DNA from: Garcia nutans
Lineage: Eukaryota; Streptophyta; Magnoliopsida; Malpighiales; Euphorbiaceae
Direction: 5' to 3'
Assembly: GCA_947685225.1 (NCBI GenBank)
Contig: CANTUV010000072.1
Span: forward strand, 9,858,001 to 9,922,000
DNA: 64,000 nucleotides
In this document: one piece after another, positions 35,338-46,508 of the stretch
Layout of the letters: the number at the start of each line of letters is the position of its first letter
How positions within the stretch are numbered: position 1 is the stretch's first letter
The notes under the pieces: generated by a model
What the model saw: only the letters and a program-made list of their open reading frames with translations
What the model was told of the DNA's origin: nothing
Databases searched by the model: none
Translations under genes and position numbers: made by a program

Positions 35338-35651
35338 CTAAGAGGTATGTTTCAACTTCGTGGGTATCTCATTTGTTAAATTTAAATGTAGTTTATTGAT
35401 ATTTTGCTTATGATGAATGTTTGAATGGCTAAATTATATTTAGTTAATTATTTAAACTTCAAGGATGTAAGAAGTATGTTTCCACTTCGTGGGTACCTCA
35501 TTTGTTAACTTCAAATGTAATTTAATTTATATCAAGTTTTGGGATTAATGTAAAGGACATGTTTCCACTAAATAGTAGGTGTCCTATTTTATTTAATTTT
35601 AAATATTGGACAATATTGTAAGGGCATATTTTTATCTTATATGGATGCCCA
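35338..35651 (+). other. Four hairpin modules (module 1 duplicated)
   Basis: Module 1 occurs twice about 120 bp apart (35341 and 35469), with flanking sequence duplicated too. Module 2 has outer AGGACA/TGTCCT with an altered inner stem. Module 3 has outer GGGCA/TGCCC. Confidence 0.6.
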
Positions 35652-36045
35652 CATTTATTTATTTGTTTGTTTGGACCTTCTTTGATTTTAATACAATGAA
35701 TGTTTATTTATTTTAAATTGCATGTAATATGGATGATATTATAATAATAAAAAATTTAAGAATATTTAGAGCTGAAAAGGAGGCCGGTTCTAATGAACCA
35801 GGCACTATGGGGGTGTTAGGCCATTCTCACCTTCTCTATACGTAACTAATTTTTCGAACCTAATAGGGGGTTAGGGATTCCTTAGGAATCGAGTCAACCA
35901 CCCCTTTCTATTTTTCTGGCCCGTCCGGGTGGCGACTCTATTTCCTCTGGGCTTAGGTCCGTGTTCTTTAAGGCCCTAAGCCTAACATTGTTGAAGTCGC
36001 AAGAACCATTTCATAGGGAGTGGAGGTGAAAATCCCCGCTCACAG

Positions 36046-36063
36046 TGGCAACTCCCCTGGGAT
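36046..36063 (+). other. Primer-binding site (tRNA-Arg)
   Basis: TGGCAACTCCCCTGGGAT, one base after the LTR end. Two or three differences from the best copy. Confidence 0.7.
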
Positions 36064-36069
36064 AAGAGA

Positions 36070-36385
36070 TGTAACACCCTTATACCCTATATACATACAA
36101 TACATACACCTAACATATGTAATATACGAATATACGGTACAAGAATGCAACAATCCATTTTAATAAAAAAAATCTTACTTTTTGAATCTGTATAAACTTA
36201 AATCATTTAACTGATATAATTTAAATTATAAATAAAATATTACTTGCTAAACTACATACATACCTTCATTACAAAATTTTTATCTAAAACATTCTTGATA
36301 GTTTGCAATATATATATACATCAAAATATAATATAATATACATGAGGTCAAAATGTACAAAAAATATAAAATATGTACATGCTAA
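36070..36385 (-). mobile_element. Terminal fragment of a Tekay-like LTR
   Basis: TGTAACACCCTTATACCC at 36070 is the reverse complement of the usual 3' terminus. After about 315 bp it joins leader sequence ('tttaaggttggaaggg'). Most of the LTR and about 900 bp of the host leader are missing, so a deletion spans the insertion. Confidence 0.7.
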
Positions 36386-36581
36386 CTTTAAGGTTGGAAG
36401 GGACATCCTAACTTGTTTATTTGTTACTTATGCATACATGCATACATTCATTGCATTATATCACATTAACCTTTTCTGGCTCACAGCCCTGGAGTATGAC
36501 AGTTTAAGGGCTTACGACAATCTTACCTATGATGGTAACTCAGAATCTAGTGAAGGATGAATCAACATTGTACCGAAACCA

Positions 36582-37545
36582 ATGGATTGTGATCAAGTTC
36601 AAAACCTAGTAAATGAGGCTATTGCATCCAAGATGGAAGAACTAAAGGGGGCCCTAGCTAAGACCGTGGGGAGTCAACTACTTTCACTATTGGAGGATAA
36701 TAATGCTGAGACATCTGCTGGAAACAAGAAGCCAAAAGATTATTCTGAAGAAGACAAGGAAGCAATGAATGATGATGATTGGGAACAATACTTCCAATAT
36801 CAACAAGAGGATAAGAAAGAAAAGATGATTACAGAAAAGAAAGTTGAATCCATTGATGTGGAAAAGATGATTGCTGATTTAGAAAAGTACTTTGAGAAGA
36901 AGCTGAAGACCGATGAAGTTTTGGAGGTTGACAAGCTATTTGATGATAATGAAGGAATTCTTCATAAGTTCAAAATGCATGCTTTCACTAAGTACAATGA
37001 CACAAAAAATTCTCAATTGTATGTTAAGCAATACATCACTACTAGAGCTACTAAGCCTCAAACTCTAAGGTATTTCATGCTTTCACTAGATCCTATTGTG
37101 CAAAACTAGTTTAATACCTTAGAGGAGAACACCCAAAAAGATTGGGATTTGCTGTACAAAGCTTTTATTCAACAGTATGGGTACAATGTTGAGTTGGAAG
37201 TGACCTTGATGGAGGTGGAGACTATCAAACAAAAGCAAAATGAGAATTTTTGTTGATTATGTGAAAAGGTGGAGAAGTAAAGCTGCAAAAACAAGGGCTA
37301 TTATAGTCACTGGCTCCCCAACCATTACCCAATCGTCTGCCACCAAACATTGATACCAATGCATTTTATCAATTCCATCAAACACAGGGGCACAAAATAG
37401 ACAAGTGTTTTAGGTTGAGACATGAGGTTCAAGATCTGATTGATAGCAGTAAGCTGCCTGAACCTAATAAACCCAGCATGAAGAATAATTCTTTGCTTAA
37501 GTTTTAAAGAGTACCTCCATCGACGACCTTCATGATGGGGAAATA
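36582..37545 (+). pseudogene. gag: gag of the element that hosts A2
   Basis: Start MDCDQVQNLVNEAIASKMEEL, then an acidic/coiled-coil region, FKMHAFTKYND, VKQYITTRATKPQTLRYFMLSLDPIVQN. There a TAG replaces the W of relatives (37108). The core continues to NENF, a frameshift (37244), VKRWRSKAA, and then about 300 bp of the A1 gag is missing. A knuckle region follows with the first cysteine lost (YQFHQTQGHKIDKC), then QDLIDSSKLPEP. A2 interrupts it at 37560 and its 3' flank resumes at 62301. Confidence 0.85.
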
Positions 37546-37805
37546 TTGAGAAAATATATTGTAGACCCTTAATTTTGACCCCAATTTGATATGGTCCTAA
37601 TTAAAGAATGCCAAAATAAATTTGATCCGACTTTAAAATATTTAAAACTAGTTTATAACTTTTAAAGAAGTCAGTTAGGATTAAAGAGGCATAAATTCAA
37701 TTACAAAACCCTAAAATCAAGTTGAATCGGCCCAAATTAAACCTTTTGGTCCATAAGTTAAAAAATGCAATAATAATTAGAATTAGGTTGGCCTGAGAAA
37801 ATGCT

Positions 37806-38037
37806 CATGTCGACCTGGAGGGACAAGGTCGACATAAGCATGCCTCATATTGATCTTGGTAGCCCAGATCGACATGATGTTGGACTCATGTCGACCTGGG
37901 CACACCAGGTCGACATGAACATGCCTCATGTCAATCTAGCAGACCAGATCGACATGAGGTTGGACTCATGTTGACCTAGGGCAACTAGGTCGACATGGCT
38001 TTAGTCCATGTCGATATGGTTTCCCCAGATCGACATG
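37806..38037. repeat. Palindrome array, six units
   Basis: Six inverted repeats with CATGTCGACCTGG/CCAGGTCGACATG-type arms. Units 2 and 6 carry GATC arms, a paired change in unit 2. The partner LTR has five; unit 2 is the extra one here. Confidence 0.85.
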
Positions 38038-38111
38038 GTTTTAATAAGTTTCCTAATTGAACTAGAATTTATTTTAAGGATGGATTAATATTAGGTTGTG
38101 AGGTGAGGGCC

Positions 38112-38120
38112 TATAAATAA
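38112..38120 (+). promoter_or_regulatory. LTR TATA box
   Basis: TATAAATAA preceded by GGGCC, about 75 bp after the palindrome array, conserved with 60704-60712. Confidence 0.6.
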
Positions 38121-39469
38121 TAACATTTCAGAATTTAGAAAGAGGGGGGATGGACATTAAGGAGGAACGACAATGAACATTAGGAAGGATAGCAGGGAAC
38201 ATTAACAAAGGGTCGACAATTAAGATTATGAGAGATTAAACAACAAAACGGAAGAGACGGCAATAAACAGAGAAGATTAACAGCAAGCATTCATCAATCA
38301 TCAATCTATCAAAGGCAGCAATGTGTCTTTGTTCATGGTTCATCCAGAAATCAATTTGGTGGAACCAACAATGGAGATTTGATCTTTAATCATAAATTAT
38401 TCATGCTCACAGTAGCTTCGTTTCTTTGATTAATAAGAACATGTATGCAGTAAATCAATCCTTATATCGATAACTTTAATCGTTTGCTTTAATTAACACA
38501 TTGATCAGTAGGTATTCGTAACCCCACTTGCATGTTTCATAAAAAACTAAAAACTATCCAGTAGCTGGTGAGGCTTTAAATTAATTATCAAAATCTATTC
38601 TTTTACTAAAACTTCAAGAACCGTAGTGTAATATCCCAAAATATACCCTAGAAGTTTGGTATATAATTGTTGTTTTATTTGGATTAAGTGTATTTATGTT
38701 TAATTGGAGAGAGATATGTTGTAAGAGTAGAGTGCATATGTTATTTATATTGTGATATACACAACATATACCATTCTAAGGGTGAAGGGTATAAAAGAAA
38801 TTAATTTGAAATTGAGTTAGTGGAATAAGATGAATGGATGGAGATATTTTGAATATTATATTGTTTATTGTGTGGAGGAGATTGTTTTGAGGAAAGAGAA
38901 GTTGACTTTGCTTTTGTACTTCTTTTCCTTTTCTTCTTTCCTTCTCCTTCCTTCGTGGTTTCCATTCCATTTTCTTCTCTTTTCTTTGTCTTGGACGGCA
39001 GCAGCAAGAGAACAAGAGAGAGGGAGAGATTTGACCTTACAAGATCAAGATTATAGAAGTTTACAAGAGATTTAGTTGGAATCTAAGAGTTCTTCATCCT
39101 TGGTAAGTTCTCTCTTGATTTCTTGTGTTGTTTTTGAAGTTATGTGGGTTTGTGAGTTGAAGTTGTGTTTGAGAATGTGTTTGGGTTGATTATGTTGTGT
39201 TTAAGAGTATTTGGTTTATATGGTTTTGGATTTTGGGGTTGGATTGAAGAAAAGAGTAAGTTGGTTGGGATAGATTGAGTTGAGGTTGTGTTTAGAGTTT
39301 GATGATGTTGTGATTTGTGTTTGATGTGTGTTTTAGCTTGTTGTGGTGTTGTTGTAAGCTTGAGATGGTTTTTGGGTATGTTTTGTGAAGTTTGTTTGAA
39401 GTGGATGTTGATGGATAGAAGTGTTTTGTTGGTAGTGGTGTTGTCTTGGCCGGAATCTGGGTTTTTGGC

Positions 39470-39775
39470 CTGACACGCCCAGGAGCACGTCCAGGTCCTT
39501 AGGCGTGTCAATTGTTCTGAGTGGCAGTAGGTGTGACACGGCCATTAACACGCCCGTGTTTCTGAGCGTGTCATAGCTACTGTGAGTTTTGAGAATTTAC
39601 ACGGCCATGAGCACGCTCATGATGTTGGACGTGTCGTTATTTCTGAGAGACAGAATGTATTACACGCCCAGTGACACGCCCGTGGTTCTGAGCGTGTAAA
39701 TGTTTTTGTGTTGTGGAGTTAGGGCACGGTCAGGGACACGCCCGTGTGTGTGAGCGTGTCAAGTCTAGAGTTTGC
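39470..39775. repeat. Palindrome array built on GACACGCCC
   Basis: Four to five units of about 75 bp combining GACACGGCC, ACACGCCCGTG and GAGCGTGTC motifs, so several nested inverted repeats per unit. Located in the upstream part of the LTR. Confidence 0.75.
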
Positions 39776-40279
39776 CCTAATTGATTCTTAACCTTATGAT
39801 CTCATGAGAGTTTCCTCATTCTTTTGGAATAGGTTGTGAAGAAGGTGATTTACCCTAACTCAAGTGGTGATAGATTCTTGAAAGGTAAGTGTTTAGAGTT
39901 GTGTGGGTCATTTTGAAATAGTTCAAAATACATTATTGCATACACTCATATGATATTGAGAATTGAGACATAATTGATTATATGTGAATGTGGAGATGAG
40001 CATGTAAAATATGTGTTGATGCCATTAATTATATCCATGTGAATAATGAATTGATTAATGTGATGATGAAATATAATGTGAAAGATATGAAGCCATGATT
40101 GTTGGCTATGATAATGAAAATGAGATAATTAAGGCATGGTTGCCTAGTTGATTATGGATCATGAAATGAGAAATGAATTGAGAAAGAAATTGATAAAGAG
40201 ATAAACGAAATCATGGTGTGTCTAATATGTCTATTCAATTTCCAGAGTTCTGAGTTTGGCGGCATGCCTATGAATAACT

Positions 40280-40430
40280 GGATAGGTGAAATGACCGGGT
40301 CGTAAGCCGAATCCAGTTGATAAATGTGAAATGTGATGTTTTTGGGGTGAAATGACCGGGTCGTAAACCTCAAAAACATATTATTGAAACTAGATTGAGT
40401 GAAATGACCGGGTCGTAAACTCAAATCTAG
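40280..40430 (+). repeat. GTGAAATGACCGGGTCGTAA repeat, three copies
   Basis: Three copies at about 55-60 bp spacing. Sequence on either side of each copy is partly self-complementary (for example CTAGATT ... AATCTAG around the third copy). The related 43355 family has two copies with AAAGACTGGGTCGTAAGCC. Confidence 0.7.
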
Positions 40431-41578
40431 TTGATTATCCATGGATATATATATATATATATATATATTGCCTACGGGGCTAGACACAAGGTGTCAATAT
40501 GGACCAAAGCAGTAACTCTGAACTTTGAATAACATATTAGTGTGTTTTGGGCCCGTGTCTGTCTTAGTTGTAAAAGTGATTCATGAATGAAGAAACAATT
40601 GAATAATAAGATCTAATGTACAAATATGAAATGTGATATTATTATGTATGGTTTATAAAATGTATAATGGTGACATGTGCATCGCATTAAAGCATCATGG
40701 TTGTATGAGTTGCACTACTGAGCTGTTAGCTCAGCGCGATTGTGGTTCATCGCGCAGGTAACAGAGTTGAAGCCGAGAGTTCTTCGAGACCGAGTGAGTC
40801 TAGACATTGAAGAGTTGACTTTTGGACTTAAAGATCAGAGAAGAGCTGCCAATCATGTATATATTTTATATTTGTATATTCTGATTTTGATGTATAAGTA
40901 TTTGTAAACATTTGTTCTATTTTCCGCTGCGTTTTAAATGAACTTTCTATTTATTTGGTTTTAATAAACTCTTTCAAAAGTTTTTAATTGTTTACATTAT
41001 ATAAGAGTGATAACATGAGTGATTTGTAATATGTGGCATTTCTATATTTAGTATACGTATATTACGATCATATTAGCATGCTGTGTAAGTATACGGGGTA
41101 TAGGGGTGTTACACGTAGATTATTTTATTGAAACTCAAAACCTTAAACTATTTTTATCCAAGAACTTAAACCATTTCATTATTGAACTCCAAAATATTAT
41201 TTTTCCAAAACCTTACTTTATCTCTCCAAATCCAAAATTACTTTTTAAAGCAGTAAGTTAAACCCTAGAAACCCTAATTCCAAACCCTGAATTCTAAAAC
41301 CCTAGTTTTAAAAACCCTAATTACAAAACTCTAGTTTCTGAAACCCTACATTCCAAAATCCTAAGTTCCAAAACCCTATTCTAAGATGCAAATTCTAAAT
41401 TTATATATTTATTAATTTATTTAATTTTAGATTTGATTATGTAGTTTATTATATGTTTTGATGGTTGATTTATTTAATTTCAATGCTTGATTTACTTAAT
41501 TTGATTTATTTAATTTACCATGGATGGATATTTTCTTTTTTAGTATGATTATTATTTGTTTATTTCGGTATTAAAATT

Positions 41579-41753
41579 GTAAGAGGTATGTTTCCACTTT
41601 GTGGGTACCTCATTAATTAATTTCTATGTAATTTAAATTGCTTTTATATTTTAGACTAATGTAAAGGACATGTTTCCACCTTTTGGTGGGTGTCCTATAT
41701 AGTTTAGACATGAACGATGTAAGGACATATTTTCATCATTGGATGGGTGTCCA
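41579..41753 (+). other. Three tandem bulged hairpins
   Basis: Module 1: outer GAGGTA/TACCTC, inner CCAC/GTGG. Module 2: outer AGGACA/TGTCCT, inner CCACC/GGTGG with a TTTT loop. Module 3: outer GGACA/TGTCC, inner TCATC/GATGG. All have a T-rich 5' bulge. Confidence 0.7.
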
Positions 41754-42142
41754 TTTATTTGCTTTGTTTGGACATTGCTTTGATTTTAATATAATGATGC
41801 TTTATTTTAATTTTTGCATGTAATATGGATAATATTGTCATATTTAAGAATTTTATAATATTAAGACCTGCAAAGGAGGCCGGTTCCAATGAACCGGGCA
41901 TTGTGGGGGTGCTGGGCCATTTCTCATCTTCCCCACATGTACCTAACTTTTCAAACCCATTAGGGGGTTGGGAATTTCTTAGAAATCTAGTCATCCACTC
42001 CTTTCTTTTTCCTGGCCTGTCTGGGTGGTGACTCCATTTTGTCAGGGCTTAGGCCCGTGTTCTCTAAGGCCCCGAGCCTAAACAGTGCCGAAGTGGCAAG
42101 AACCATTCCATAGGGAGTGGGGGTGAAAATCCCTGCTAACAG

Positions 42143-42160
42143 TGGCGACTCCACTGGGGA
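42143..42160 (+). other. Primer-binding site (tRNA-Arg)
   Basis: TGGCGACTCCACTGGGGA, one base after LTR end AACA. Complementary to the 3' end of tRNA-Arg(ACG) with one mismatch, from memory of that tRNA. Confidence 0.88.
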
Positions 42161-43265
42161 TAAGAGAAGTTGATTTCGTTGGTCTTTATATTATTCTATT
42201 CTTTCTTATCATGATATTATCCATTGCATCATATTAGATTGCATCATGTGTGTGAGTTAGGACGCCCGTGTTACCCGTGTTGTGTTATGTAAGGGATATC
42301 ATACTTTCACTCAAGGTATGGAGATGGAGTATGGCATAACCACTCATAGCCTTGTACTATTTGGTATATACTTGCTATGGGAACCTAAGTCTTTTAACCC
42401 AAAGACTAAAGCTCATGTAATTGGCCTAGTTACTTTCCTTAGGTTTTTACCCTAAATGCATGTTGTTTGATTATGGTTAATTTATCTTAGCTTAAATCAT
42501 GGCTTATTTGGTTTGTCTAAATCCAAAAGACCAAAGTTATTTTCAAGAATTTTTAATATGGTCTTTAGACATAAAACGTTTTTAAAAAATAAATCAAAAA
42601 AATATTTTTCTCATGATCCAAATACAAAGCCCAAAATCCATTTTTTCTAAAATCTTTTTACAATGGGCTTAAAAAAAAATATTTTCATCCAACCTTTTCT
42701 TACAAAGAGCTTGCAAATTATTTAGGTCAATTGCGAAATATCAAAAATAATTGTGAGCCTAGTTTATACTAAGAGTTATTAATCATGGGCTTATTTTTGG
42801 CATAAATCATTAGTTACTTTTTCAAGTGAGAAATCTGTTTATAATAAAGCTCTTAATTTAGTATTAATCCAAAATAGCATAAAAGCTACTTTAGTTGTTT
42901 AAATGGATTAAAACCTAATTAATGAGAATTATCATGAACTGATTTCCATTCTTGAAAATATAACTATTGGTTGAAACGTCCGAGAGAATTTTTTAAAAAC
43001 AAGATACCCCATGTTGGTATTTTGTTAACCATATTACCTAGGAAAAGAGACTCGCCATTCATGTATGTAAGTTATAAGGTTGGAAGGAACGTCCTATTTT
43101 TCCTTGTTTATTTATTATTTGAGCATACATACATACATGCATACATCCATCACATGACATATCATTAATCCTTTCTGGCTCATAGACATGAAGTATGACA
43201 ATTCAAGAGCATACAACGATATAACCTACAACATTGATTTTTTATTCAAGTGCTTCATTGGGAGG
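42161..43265 (+). other. A2 leader with possible intron
   Basis: No gene. Donor CAAG|GTATGG at 42316 and a T-rich acceptor ending GGCTCATAG at 43185 bracket 870 bp. A branch-like ATTAAT lies about 20 bp upstream of the acceptor. Sites align with those in the A1 and 14-kb leaders. Confidence 0.5.
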
Positions 43266-43354
43266 ATGGATGCAAACCAGCTAAGGGATATAATCGATGA
43301 AGTTGTCAAAACTACGATGGCCGAGCTACAAGATCAATTGCTTGAAATTATGAA

Positions 43355-46300
43355 TGTAACATCCGTGATTTTCGAGATATAAAATTGTATATACTCAATA
43401 TATATATCTAGAGTATATATAACATATACATAAGGCATATTAATTGTATATGTTAGATTAATACATTATATACTTAATATTTAATACACATATAAGGTAC
43501 ATTTGATGTGTATATAAGATACACATTACTTGTGCATATGTGTAATATCACAAATTTTTGAAAAGTTCTAATTTTTAAAAATTTGATTAAATAAATTATA
43601 ATTTAAATGGATAAATTAAATTAATGGTTTTAAATGAAAAATGAAGTGGTTTTAAATGAAAAAGTGGAACATATATGTAAAACATGCATAACATATAAAA
43701 GTCAACACTTTTTAAAAGAAAAGTCAAAGTAAAAGGGTATTTTGGTAATTAAATCTTAGAAATACAAAATTAATAAAATAATTCAAAAATAAATTATTTT
43801 TGAATGGAAGAGGGAATTTATGAATTTTAATTTATTAAATAAATAAATAAATAAATAATTATTAAATTATTTTAATATATATATGGTTTAAAATAAAAGA
43901 TGAAAAGAAAAAGAAAATTAAAAGTCTTCATCTTCTTTCTTCTTCTTCTCCAAGCTGAATTCTCCATGGCCAAAGAGGGAGAATTTTAGCTTCTTCCATC
44001 ATTAAATTCTTCAAGCTTTCAAGGGAATAAGAGTAGTTTTGGTGATTTTCCAACAAGTAAGCTTTATTTCCAAAATTATGAAGTTCTTTAAAGCTTATGA
44101 ATATGTATGAATTGAGTTTTTGAAAGAGCATGTTATAATTGTTGGAATGGGCATGGAAGATGTTCTTTTGATGAGTAAATAATGATTTTAAGGTTGGATT
44201 AAAGAAATGATTGAGTTTGGGTAAGATTGGTGAAGAGAGAGAATTTAAGGTTATGAAACAATTGAGTTTTTGAAATCATGATTTTTAATTGTGCAAATTG
44301 ATTCCAAATGAGTTGTTTTGATGCATAAACAAGTATTTTAAAGTCAAATATTGGATTTGGTTGTGTTTGGTTAGAGTTTGAAGAGGGTAGTATTGATTTA
44401 GAGCTTTGGAAAAGTGAATTTTCAAAGAATGATTAATTGTTTGATTTTAATGCTTAAATCATGTTATTTAAGGATATAAGTGGTGGAAATAAGATTGAAA
44501 TGATAATTGGATTGAGTTGAAATAGAGATCCTTAAATGGTGAAGGTTATGTCATTTTAGGGTTTTGTACATAAGCATGTGGTTAATTAATAAATTGGTTT
44601 AAACATGCTAAAATATATTTCTAATGATATTAATAAACTTAAAACACTAATTTAAATGGCTTGATACGGTTTTTCAAAGTTAAAGTGAGGTGAAGCTTAA
44701 TTTTGGGATTTGGTTTAGAGTGATGTTTAATTATGGTTTGATGTTGAGAATGCCTTAGAATGTGATATTAAATGATTATGTACAATCACATTTGGTATAG
44801 GTATTGAGGGAAGTTAATTTGCTTCATCCAAGTGGTGAAGGGCAAGTTGGAAGGATAGGATTGGAGGTTGTGTGAGGCTTGCTTTGGGTTACTAGTGGAA
44901 GTATGTACAAACTTTGAATACATTGATTATATTTGCATGACATTTGGGCTTAATACATTTTGTTTGAAAAATGTGTTAAGTTACTTGGTTCATTGATTGA
45001 GTATGAATAATGTGCTATGACATTTATAATGTCATATATGTGTTAAATGCATTGTGAAAAGCCATTGATAATGACTAAATTGTGTAGAATGTGAAATATG
45101 TATATTATGTGAAAATACCCAAAGTAATTGGGTAATGTGTTGTGAATGCAAAAAATGAGATATGTGGAATAATGAAATGAATTGATATTGATAAAAATGA
45201 GAAAAATGAAAAAAGTGAGAAAAATGAGAAAGAAATGTGAAAACAAGGCAATGTGCCTAAATTGAATATGTGACAATGAGAAAGAGATCAATAATGAGAA
45301 AAATGAATAAATTGTGTGACTAGTATGTTATTCAATTTTCAGAGTTCTGGGTTTGGTGGCATGCCTATGATTGCCTACGGGCTAAACGCTGGAATGGTGA
45401 AAAGACTGGGTCGTAAGCCAGGCCAGCTGATAAATATGATATTTTTGGGGTGAAAAGACTGGGTCGTAAGCCTCAAAAACTATAGTAGTCTAACCAGGTT
45501 GAGGACCAAGATATTAAGGGTCCGAGAGACTGGGGTTGTTACATTATCCATGGATATATTGCCTACGGGGCTAGACACATGGTGTCATTATCGACCAAAG
45601 CAGTAACTCTGAAATTTGAATAGCATATTAGATCTTTTTTTGGCCCATGCTTGTCTTTGTTTTAATGTGAATTATGAATTGTGATACAATTGAGCAATAT
45701 AATGTTATGAGTTGTGATTATGAAATATTTAAAAAATATAAGAAAGTAGAATGATGTGACATCTATATGCATTGTGCATTGGCATTGCATTGAGTTTTAT
45801 TTTTATTATCAAAGTTTGTACTACTAGGCTTCGGCTTCGCTCTATTATAATTCATCGCGCAGGTGTCATGGAAGATTTGGTAGAGCCGGAGAGTTCTACT
45901 AGACTTGGTCGGGTCTAGGTTTGTATTTATTGAGCTTGAAGAGTTATTTTTGGATACATCAATATCAGAGCTAGTTGCCAGCAGATATTTGATATTACAA
46001 TGTATTTTGATATTATATATGTTATGAAATGTTTTTTTTTGGAAGTATATAATGTAAATTGTAAAGAATGTTTTGAATAATTTGTTCAAATGGGATTTTA
46101 TATGTGTTGTTAATTTATATATCTATATATGAGTATTTTGAGAAAATAAGGAGAAATTGAGAAGTATTGGTGAAATGGTAAATTGATTTTTATTGGGAGT
46201 GTTTGCTTTATACAGGTTGTATTTTGTTGAATTTTGGGAACTTCCAAATTACAGATAAAACTCTGGCGAATATTTCCAAGAGATTTTCATACAAAATATT

Positions 46301-46489
46301 TATTTTGGATTCCTATAACAAGCAAAGAATATTTATAAACTATTTATTTTATATTTTAGTATTTGAAATTTTTAAACAGAAATGTGAAAATTTTTATTAA
46401 ATCGGTCTATGAAACTTTATACCGTATATGCATATTTTACATATGCTGAAAATATGTATTGTATGTATATAGGGTATAAGGGTGTTACA
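43355..46489 (+). repeat. 5' LTR of the Tekay-like element
   Basis: TGTAACATCC ... GGGTGTTACA. About 185 bp inside lies a second LTR-start-like TGTAATATCACAAA, which is where the related LTRs at 930 and 38627 begin. Contains CTT repeats, a GGGTCGTAAGCC repeat (45400-45475) and a TGCGCAGGTGTCA block. Confidence 0.9.
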
Positions 46490-46496
46490 TTTTTTT

Positions 46497-46508
46497 TGTA
46501 TCAGAGCC
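46497..46508 (+). other. Primer-binding site (tRNA-iMet-like)
   Basis: TGTATCAGAGCC followed by TAGGTT, 7 bp after the LTR. Differs from TGGTATCAGAGCCAGGTT by one deleted G and one inserted T. Confidence 0.75.

Larger units (their letters stand above)
34054..36044 (+). mobile_element. Family-B LTR, 5' LTR of the element hosting A2
   Basis: Begins TATAAACCCTAAATATTGG (decayed TGTAGACCC...) and ends GCTCACA followed by a primer site. Palindromes at 34227-34300, TATA at 34446-34453, AACCCTAA cluster at 34880-35190, hairpins at 35338-35651. It interrupts the gag fragment to its left. The partner LTR would lie beyond 64000. Confidence 0.8.
38627..41113 (+). mobile_element. Tekay-like solo LTR inside the A2 5' LTR
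   Basis: TGTAATATCC ... GGGTGTTACA, 2,487 bp, flanked by CGTAG on both sides (38622-38626, 41114-41118). The uninterrupted site is seen in the partner LTR near 61215. Contains a palindrome array at 39470-39775 and a three-copy hairpin-associated repeat at 40280-40430. No internal domain. Confidence 0.93.
37560..42141 (+). repeat. 5' LTR of A2, interrupted by a solo LTR
   Basis: About 2,090 bp once 38627-41113 and one CGTAG are removed. It aligns with 60181-62300 end to end, with six palindromes against five and a missing short duplication near 61390. TGTAGACCC start and GCTAACA end. Confidence 0.88.

Noticed and set aside
38776..39075. Several overlapping frames on both strands in a solo LTR
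   Set aside because: CTT-rich, low-complexity LTR sequence; frames are short and not kept in the related LTRs.
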